Part shown: positions 1 to 8,500 of the stretch, piece by piece
Layout: the number at the start of each line of letters is the position of its first letter
Position numbering within the stretch: position 1 is the first letter of the stretch
Source of the DNA: Stephanodiscus triporus
Lineage: Eukaryota > Bacillariophyta > Thalassiosirophyceae > Thalassiosirales > Thalassiosiraceae
Reading direction: 5' to 3'
Assembly: GCA_036939755.1 (NCBI GenBank)
Contig: JALLAZ010000341.1
Coordinates: forward strand, 1 to 16,839
DNA length: 16,839 bases
Translations under genes and position numbers: made by a program
The notes under the pieces: model-generated
Database searches by the model: none
Told to the model about the DNA's origin: nothing
The model's input: the letters and a program-made list of their open reading frames with translations, nothing else

Positions 1-1686
1 GGGCGAAGGTTGCTGAGGATCCTCCGGCTGATTTGCCATCAGACACTCTCAATGGTTCTTCGTCGAAGCGACGTAGGACGGGACTCGTGACCCCGGCATC
101 TTCTCGTCGCCCCCCTTCTGGGTCAGTCGACATGTCTTCTCGTCGCTCGTCATCGTCCGGGGGGTCCGTCGTTAGCTCATTGTCTGGGTCATCTACTACG
201 ATCGCGTCGCCAACTAATCTATTTCGGGAATCAATGCCCCTCGACGATGATATTGTTCCCCCCCACTGCACACTCACTCCGTCGGTGACCATGCCACTTC
301 TCAAGCGGGTTCTTCCCGAAGACATCGCACATCTGCGTGTTGGGGCATCGATAATTATTGTCATCCCTCCATCTTCGAAGGCGACGTCATCGCTTGTGCG
401 TGCTCGGCGTCACTTCTACGCCAGGGCGTTCGATCATGTCATCAAAGCCTCGTGTGCCTGGATGAGGAATGCCAGTGAGCGCGAGCATTATATTGATGAA
501 TGCTCTCGTTTGCACCATGTTCCGCGCGATGGCACGGTTGCACTCCAATATCGTGTCAGGATATCCAATTATGCCGAGCGTGCCCTGTTCGAGATGGAAT
601 CTCCCGACAAGTCACAGATTGACTTGGTGTGGAGTCAGGGCGCCGGCATCAACGTGGTAGTTTGTAACTACTCGCATACGCGCTCTGTCTTGCTCCAGTT
701 CAAAGACATCGCGTTCTTGGAGGTCCATTGCCTTTCCTCTCCAGTGGGCGATGGCGACGACGTCAATCCAATCAATCCTTCGTGTCTCAACTCTCGAATT
801 GCATTCCCAAATGTCAGCCGACCGGAGAACTTGGTTGGGCCGTTCCTTGGGTTGATTTGCATTGACAGTTTCAAGTTGCCGTACACGTGGTGCACGGGTT
901 TCACTCTCTTCGTCATTTGCTGGATATCTTTCCACCAATGTTGGTGTGGAGGATGAGGCGTTTCATGATAGCGAATCCAGTGACGATTCAGTTGATGCCA
1001 ATCATGCCATCCACAACGACGATGGCGATGAAAGTGATGGTGCCGGGGAAACAGAAGAGCATTACTTCTTGGGAAAAAAGGAAAGAGCAATACTGGAGTT
1101 CTTCTTTGCTATGCTACGTTTGCGTAGCCAAAAGAAACTGGGGTATTGGTCGATCGTTGCTCCGCTTGCACACTACGTTAAGGGCCAGAGAATGCGGTTG
1201 CCGAGGCATCCTCTTCATGGATCTGGCACAAATATCCATCATGCCCTGTCACGCCTCGATCAATTCCGCAGTGAGTTACTTCTGGGACTAACGAATTCAA
1301 TCTCCAACCAGCTGACTACGTCACTGGCTCTTGATTATTTCCAACAATTGATTAGCAAGAAGATCCAAACTGGTGGTAGCTTGGCTATATATCACCGTGC
1401 GGTCGCCTATTTTGTTAAACGCGACAAAGCCATTTTATTGCCAATCAGTGCGGTGATGCGCTCTCCATCAGGTACTTTATTCCGGGTGGAATCGAGTCGT
1501 TTCGTGGATGCGTACGAAACTGTGTTGACAGGTGTGCCACACACATATATATTTCCGTTACATGAGAACGCATATCTATCTGATTCTACATTATTTTTGG
1601 AGATAGGCGGTATGCAAGTGGGTTTATCGTGGCCTAGGATCGGATGGGAGGTTCTTTCGTTCAATCTGCCAGCCAGCTTGATTTGA
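1..1686 (+). CDS. Unrecognised Ser-rich/acidic protein, 5'-partial, with a frame change
   Basis: I do not recognise this protein. The first frame is open from position 3 with no stop before it, so the true start lies left of the window. It begins with a low-complexity Ser/Arg-rich stretch containing a basic KRRR patch (possible nuclear localisation signal) and runs to a TGA at 954-956. The continuation is in the next frame, which opens at 856 after a TGA at 853-855 and ends at TGA 1684-1686. That second part has an acidic Asp/Ser patch and then an ordered-looking region with Leu-rich helices and a stretch reading SPSGTLFRVESSRF. The two frames join either through a short intron of length 1 modulo 3 or through a one-base frameshift in 856-953. 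Codon use and the lack of stops over about 850 and 830 bases suggest both halves are, or recently were, coding. The gene could be a decayed copy of a multicopy family. Confidence 0.5.
834..951 (+). other. Candidate intron in the first gene
   Basis: A GT at 834 and an AG at 950-951 would remove 118 bases at phase 0 and join the two reading frames (ENL to DEAFHD). The donor (GTTGGG) is weak, and the pyrimidine tract sits well upstream of the AG. Other pairs, such as 890 to 980 (91 bases), also restore the frame. A simple frameshift mutation is an equal alternative. Confidence 0.3.
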
Positions 1687-2505
1687 TTCATAAAAACGAA
1701 CAAAGAACTTATATTGGAGAGGCGCGAATCGAGCGACAAATCAATGTCGGTCGTTCATGCTCTGTGCTTGTTGTTGTTGCGCCTACGGATAATAGACATC
1801 GATGTGAAAGAGGAAAAGAAGGAAGGAGGGAACACGAAGCAGTTGTCGGGCATGGGAGTTGTGTTGCGGCTTGGAAGAATGAATGATTCGATGGCTATTC
1901 TGAGCGACAGGGTATGTGCTTGTGTATTGAGGTTCGAAGAGGAGAGAGATGGAGGCGGGGTTGAATAGGGGGTAGTAACATACAGTGAAAAAAATTAAAA
2001 GCTACAGGGTACTACAGCGTTCCCTACTGTGGAAAATTTAACTAGTGTTTTTTTAGATCTCGCAAAAAGGGGAGCCATTTATGTGATGGGTGCCAGGACA
2101 CGCCTGTACGGTACCTACCGATAGGTAGTTACAGTACAGTCGCTGGAGTGGTATGCAGATATGGGTGGCTCCGGGTAGAGATTCAAGTTTGAGTCCGAGA
2201 GATGTTCCGGCGAGGCTGGCGGGAACTTGGCGGGTCCATCTAAAAATATTGTCCGACCGCGGGGCGCGCAGCATTGCTGCGCACAAAAATAAAAGTTGTG
2301 TGATGTGAACCACCCGGCAAGTTGCAATGACGGCACAATAAAATTTCTTCCACCGATCGACAGTGGATAAATATTGTAGGGGCAGGGCAAATCGGGTAAA
2401 GAGTTACTCAATTCCACTATCTTCATCGCGCGAGGAAACGATCACTCGAAAAAGCGGCCTGCGGCGGAGATCCGAACGACGGCGATCGCGCCCACGCGAG
2501 CGAGA
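1687..2505. other. Intergenic region and DNMT5 upstream region
   Basis: I see no convincing gene here; short ORFs on both strands lack family features. The stretch holds the 3' flank of the first gene, a purine-rich part (about 1808-1960), an A-rich part (1985-2000) and repeated TACAG words around 1980-2135. A short hairpin, CTACC-gata-GGTAG, lies near 2112-2130. A TATA-like GATAAATATT at 2366-2375, about 130 bases before the DNMT5 start, is the only core-promoter candidate I noticed. Confidence 0.4.
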
Positions 2506-5500
2506 ATGGCGAAGATCCCGGCGAGGAATGCCGTGAAGCGGGAGAAGAAGGGCGGGAGTATGAATGGCAAGATGGCCGACGGCGCGACGCCCGCGAAGAA
2601 GAACGGCAGCATCAAGAGCTTCTTCACGATGGCGACGACGACCATGACGAAGAAGCCAGTCGTCGCGACGACGAAGACGACCACGACGACGCCCGACAGG
2701 GCGGCGGCGAGGGAGGCGGACACCGCGTCGTCGTCGTCGTCCTCGTCGGAGGAGGAGGACGTCGCCATCGTCGCCGGACCTCCCCCCCCCTCTCCCTTCG
2801 AGGCGAAGGCCGCCCGATCCCCCCCGAGCAAGAAGGGGAGTGTCTCGGCGGGTCCCGTCAGGTCCCCCGCGAGGCCGGCCCTACCCGAGGGCGCCACGGA
2901 GTGCACCTTCGCCTGTCCCGAGATCGGGGAGGGATGGACGCAGCGGCTCGTGGCGCGCAAGGCCAAGGCGGGCGACGGCGACAACGGCAACGGCGCGTCC
3001 TCCAGGCCGCACGTCGACAGGTACTTCTACGCCCCCGGGGGGGGTAGGAAGTTTCGGAGTATGGTCGAGGTCAGTCGCTTCCTGAACGACGGCGAGGACG
3101 GCGTGGGCGCGGCGGCGACCGCCCCTGCGGGCAACGCCGGGCAGGCGTCCGCCAAGACGAGGAGGGGCAAGTCGTCGCTCGGCGGCGGCAAGTCGCCTCC
3201 CGTCGAGGAGGAGGAAAGGACGGGGCAGAAGTATCCCATCGGCACCGTCGTGTCCAAGGTGTTTCACGACGCGGACGAGGACGTGGAACGTCCCTTCTCT
3301 GGCGCGGTCACGGCGTACGATCCCGAGGAGGGGGTGTACTCGGTCAAGTACGAGGACGGAGACGAGGAGGATTTGAGCGAGGCGGAATTGGGAAGGATCG
3401 TCGACGACGACGGGAAGAAGGACAAAAAGTTGCAGGGCAAGCGAAAGAAGGAGAAGGCGGACAGGAAGAAGGGCGACGGCTCCGACTTGGAGGAAAAGGC
3501 CGTCATCGCCAAGAAGAAGCGGCGCACCTCCTCCGCAAAAGGGAGGGCCGCGGACGACAAGGAAGATGACGATGAAGAAGAAGAAGACGCTGGAGTCGCG
3601 GAAGAGACGCCATCGCTTGAGGAGGATGCGCCCCTCGGCAAGACCCCGCGCCGATCTGCCAAAAAGAGGGTGGTCTATTTCGCCGAGAGCGATTCGGAGA
3701 CGGACTCGAAGGACAGCGACGACGAAGTTGCGGCGCCCAAGAGAAAGAAGGCCGTGAGCAACGGCAAGGGGAGTGGGAAGGCGGATAAGGGCGGCAGGGG
3801 CAAGAAGAAGAGGGTGTCCATCGACAGCGACAGCGACGATTTCGAGCTCGGCCCTGATGCGGACGATGAGGACGAGTCCATCGCGGCCGATTCGGAGTCT
3901 GACTTTGAATCCGAGGAGGAGGCTCCCAAGAAGACGAAGGGTAGGGTCAAGAACGCTGCCCCCGCGAGCAGGAAACTGGCGTCCAAAAAGGGCGCTAACA
4001 AGCAGGAGGAGGAGGGCTCAAATGCTGCTCCCGACTCCATAGAAGAACTTTGCAGGCTAAAACTCAAGGACTCCAAACCGTTGAACAACCCACAGAAGTT
4101 GCCCAAGGCTGGTCCGTACGTTGATCCGGTCGGCATCGACGCCACGGATGGCATCGTCGAGGGCATAATTGGGAGGATGGTCCAGAAGGTTGGCAAGTTG
4201 TTGTTGGCTACCACCAAGCGCGAGGATGCCAAACGCGAAATCGGAGAATTGAACTTCCCGATCAAGTTAAATACCGCGTGTTCGGGCACCGACGCTCCCA
4301 GCATCGCAATGGGTCTGGTCAAGGAGAGTCTTGATCGATTCTGCAACTCGCAGCGGACGTCTAAAGAGGCTGGTAGTGATGATGGGCATGGATTCGATTA
4401 CGAGCATAACATGTCCTGCGAGATCGAACCGTTCAAGCAGGCGTACATTGGAAGGAACTTTCCTGGAGTGTTGCTGTTTCCGGACATTACTAAATTGACC
4501 GAGAAGGAGACTGTTGTGGATGTTTACGGCAGAGAGCAGAGGATTCCAAAGGGTGCGACCGCGATTTTTATGCTCTCTCTTTTCCTCTTGTTGAAAAAAT
4601 TCATTATGATCTTTTTCTTGTTTTACAACAGGGAATATGTTCGTCGCAGGAACATCTTGCAAAGATTTCAGCATGCTAAAATCATCTCATCGGAAAGGTG
4701 AGGCCTATGTCCCTTTCTCATGCCGCATCTCTTTTCATTGCACAACAAAACTGAGTCCATCCAAAAATGCTCCACCACTACACACCGACAGATATCGAGG
4801 ATAAAGGAACGAGTGGAGAGACCTTCCTCGCGGCCGTCGAATACCTTGAGCAGGAGCAGCCTGCCGTCGCTATATTCGAGAATGTTGACAATGCCCCGTG
4901 GGATAAGATGCAAGAATACATTCGAGGACGGCTGCACCTAAGTGAGAGGAATTCAATTAAGAATATCACCGAGATCAAGAAGGGTCAGGCCAGTGAGTAA
5001 TAAGAAGGGCTTTAGTTGAATCAATCCCCACCCGACCTATTGCCTTAATCTGTGTTGAATTCTATTACGTCCCTTCTCTCTTAGACGCCGATAAGGATCT
5101 CAAGTTTTCCGTCAACGAAGATGGACGCTATGTAGTAGAGGAAGTGCCACGTCAAGTAGGCGTCAAGGCTGGTTGTGTGGTTCAAGGATTCGTCCGAGGA
5201 AATGATGAACCTGATAATGTCAAGCCATTGACAGCAAAAAAGGCAGACAAGAACAGGGTCCTAAACCTTGGGCAGCTTGCGAAAGAACACGGGATCGACT
5301 TAGAGGAAGACATATTGGTCATGGAGAAGAGAGCCCGATACTGCACGCATCTCATCCGACTTGACACAAAGGATTATGGTCTGCCCCAGACACGGAACCG
5401 GCAATACCTCTTTGTGTGGAGGTCGGATGATCCTGCTGACAATTTGGGAGAATATTTTCAACTACTAATGGATCATTTCAAGACGCCTTTGCACCACTCG

Positions 5501-8500
5501 ATGGAGGCATTTCTTTTGCCCCCGACACATGATCGCATACGATGCTTTCGTGAGGCTCTACGGTCCGGGCCAGGACTCATGGTCGCCAAAGAACGCGCGA
5601 AAGAGAATGATTTTTATAACTGGGAATTGGCAGGTAAGTGGATATATTGCGTTCCGGTTGGTTCATCGATCGCTTCCACTCTTCATTTCTAATTGTTTTC
5701 TTTGGACCTTCTTTAATTCGGAACAAAAGGGGTCAAGGATCTTGCGCATCACCTCAATGCGAGGGAAATTAATGGGATCGAGGAACGCTCGCGTTGGCTT
5801 ACCCAGTGGAACACCCGGGGACGGAGGCAGGTGGCCCCTGGTCTTTGGCCGGAGCTCGTTGCAATGTGGAACATGCGGCGATGTGACCTCATCGATATTT
5901 TTTCAGCCCTGACTATTCGCGATGCCGTTTCGAGGGACCCTCTCCACCATTCATTCACTTGGGACCTTAGCCAAAATGTACACAGAACGAGTGTGCGAAA
6001 CCCAATTACTGGTGTTAGTGGATGGTAGGTCTCTCATAAGTGCACAAGCGATGGATGTTTTTAATCTTCTCTTTCTCACCCAGATTTCGCCCTTTCTCTC
6101 GAAGTGTCACTCCTGGGGGAGAACTGCTGCTCCCAAACAAAGGAAGAACAATGATGGGGTTCGAAAAGCTATTACTGCAGGGCATTCCTTTTACACGCCT
6201 TGCCCTCGGTCCTGAAACGGAAGTCCAACTGTCTGATCTAGCAGGAAATGCGGTGAGTCATCATTTTCACTTAATTTGGAATGGCACTAATTTGAGTTGA
6301 GTAGTAACACACTGATTTTTGCTGAACTTTATCTTCAGATGTCCATGACAGTCGTCTGTGCTACCATTCTTTCTGCAATCTGTGCACCTCAACTCCGCCG
6401 AGAGGAATCTAGAATCAAGAAAGTGAACTTGAGTAGTTACTTTTTGAGTCAAAAGTATGATTTAGCAAATGGAGCAGTCCTCTCTGAGCGCGGAGACCTC
6501 CACGGCAAAACAAACACAACCAAAGACTTCACTGAAATCTTTTCCAAAATTGCCAATGAGCTTGTTGTGGATGCTTTTCAAAGCTCAGTTTTGTGCAACT
6601 CAGAGACATCGGGCCAAATGACACATGGTAAATTCCTCGAGTGCTCTTCTTGTGGTTTCGGGATTTGCGACACATACACTTCTCTCCATCAAATTGAAAG
6701 TCATCAGTTGAAAGAAGTCGTTATCTCAGGAAAGAGGGCCAATCCTCATGAGTTTGAGATGAAAATACGTTGCGCTGCCCCCTCAGCACTCGTTTTAGGA
6801 AAATCCTGGGAGGAGAAGATTCCAGATTGTAAAGGTTTGGAGTCTTACAGCTTCCAACTCCAGGTGAGGAGAACACGTGCACAAGTCTTTAGCGTGCTTA
6901 CTTGGCACGATTTGCTGTCTCTACAAGTCCTGCGTTGATTATATTCTATAGAAAAGTATGCTCAGTGAATATCCTGTATTCTACTCTCTTTCATTTCACA
7001 GCGAGTCGATCGAATGAGGGGGCATTGGCTTTTGACATATGGGGCCTGGGAGGATCACGGCTCTGGCCGACAAGTTGCCGAGATACGGATTGCTCTTGGA
7101 CAGATCGGAAGGCTTGAAAAGAATTTAGGACTTGCTGTCTATCTGAAGTGTTTCGCTCCAGCTATTCGAATGGAAAACCCCCAACGCGGTGTGTTAAATG
7201 ATGCCGCTCGCCTATTTCTTACGATGAAAGGGAATTCTATTGACGCTGATTCCTCAAATTGGGAAATAAGGGCCAAACCGATCCATGCCAAGTTGAAAAT
7301 TGTTGGCTCTGATCCGTGTGACTCTCAACGGGTTCAGGTAGGGGTGAAAGATTCTGCGGCGAATGCACTCAAGAAACACCCACAAAAAAGACAGTTTACG
7401 GAGAATTTTCCCAAGTCAAGGAATAGTCTTGTACATTATCATCCTAAGTGGAAGACTTGGCCGGGAACATTAGTTGTCAGTGGTGATGATAGTGACTTGG
7501 TGAACGGAACCTACAAGAAAATGAGCTGTCAACACACAGTTGTTTTGTCTGCACTTTGGAGGCGCGATCCGAGCGAAAAATCTCCTGCCTTGTACATTTA
7601 CATCAGACCTGATGTCATGAGATCAGACCTCGATGTAGTGGTGATCTCAAAGACCCCATCCTACCTGGATAAAATGGAAGTCTGTGAGCTAAAAGATTGG
7701 ATACCTGAGAATGCTCTGGTGGAGACGACATATATTACCGAGGTTAACTTTTTGAGCTGGAAACCTGCGCCTGAACTGAAATTGGAAGTGCTCGTGCCGT
7801 CGATGGTAATGGAAAGACAAGCAACACCATTCCACGAGCAGATTTGCTCTACTAATTCTGAATCTCCTGTCCTTTGTGTAATGAGTGGTATGTCAAGAGA
7901 GGCAATGAAATCTATCCTCCAGCACAGTTCTGACGCAAATAATTCTGAAATCGTTCCAATCGATCTGGTTGGAAAGATGGGATCTCGTAATTCAAAGCGG
8001 CTGTCTATATTGGGAGCACCATCGCTGCTCAAATATGCAGCAGAAGGTATGCTGCCACTTAAGTTATTGAATTGGTACAGACTCTCACATCCAGATGGAT
8101 GCAGCTTTGGGCTTTGTGAAGCAAGCTTCCCGTCTCGCCCACAAGAGAAGTGGTGCGAGGTGGAGAATAATGCGCGAGGAAAGAAGGAAGGAAAGGTTAA
8201 GTATGAACGTATATTCGATGCGGTGGAGTCTAATGAATTTTACCACGTAAGTAGTTGAGCATTCATGACATACCGATTCTAGAAACACGTCGCTAACATC
8301 GTCTGCTTAAATCTATCTCTAGAAACTTTTGCAACGTCCACCTGTATTTGAAGCGAGTGTGGACAAGCCAAATGGCAAGCTCATCATCCGCATGAATCCT
8401 ATTGTAGCCGGACATCAAGCAGCTGCGCATCTTATACGAGGAAGAGGTTTGGGGGACGACTATGTGAATTCGGTTGATGTCTATTACTGCCTCTCAGAGT

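Noticed and set aside
2053..2426. Two minus-strand frames of 86 and 103 codons upstream of DNMT5
   Set aside because: Overlapping, no domain features, no plausible splice partners; taken as noncoding.
2442..2990. 182-codon minus-strand hydrophobic frame
   Set aside because: Antisense to DNMT5 exon 1; apparent membrane segments are the complement of Lys/Thr-rich codons.
3675..4346. 223-codon minus-strand Ser/Leu-rich frame
   Set aside because: Antisense to the charged linker and motif I of DNMT5.
4590..4631. Alternative 42-base intron with donor at 4590
   Set aside because: Too short compared with the other introns, and it would leave hydrophobic residues in front of the catalytic loop.
4561..4701. 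Read-through of exon 1 into a hydrophobic tail as a membrane segment
   Set aside because: The pyrimidine-rich stretch is intronic; splicing 4553-4631 restores the methyltransferase catalytic loop in frame.
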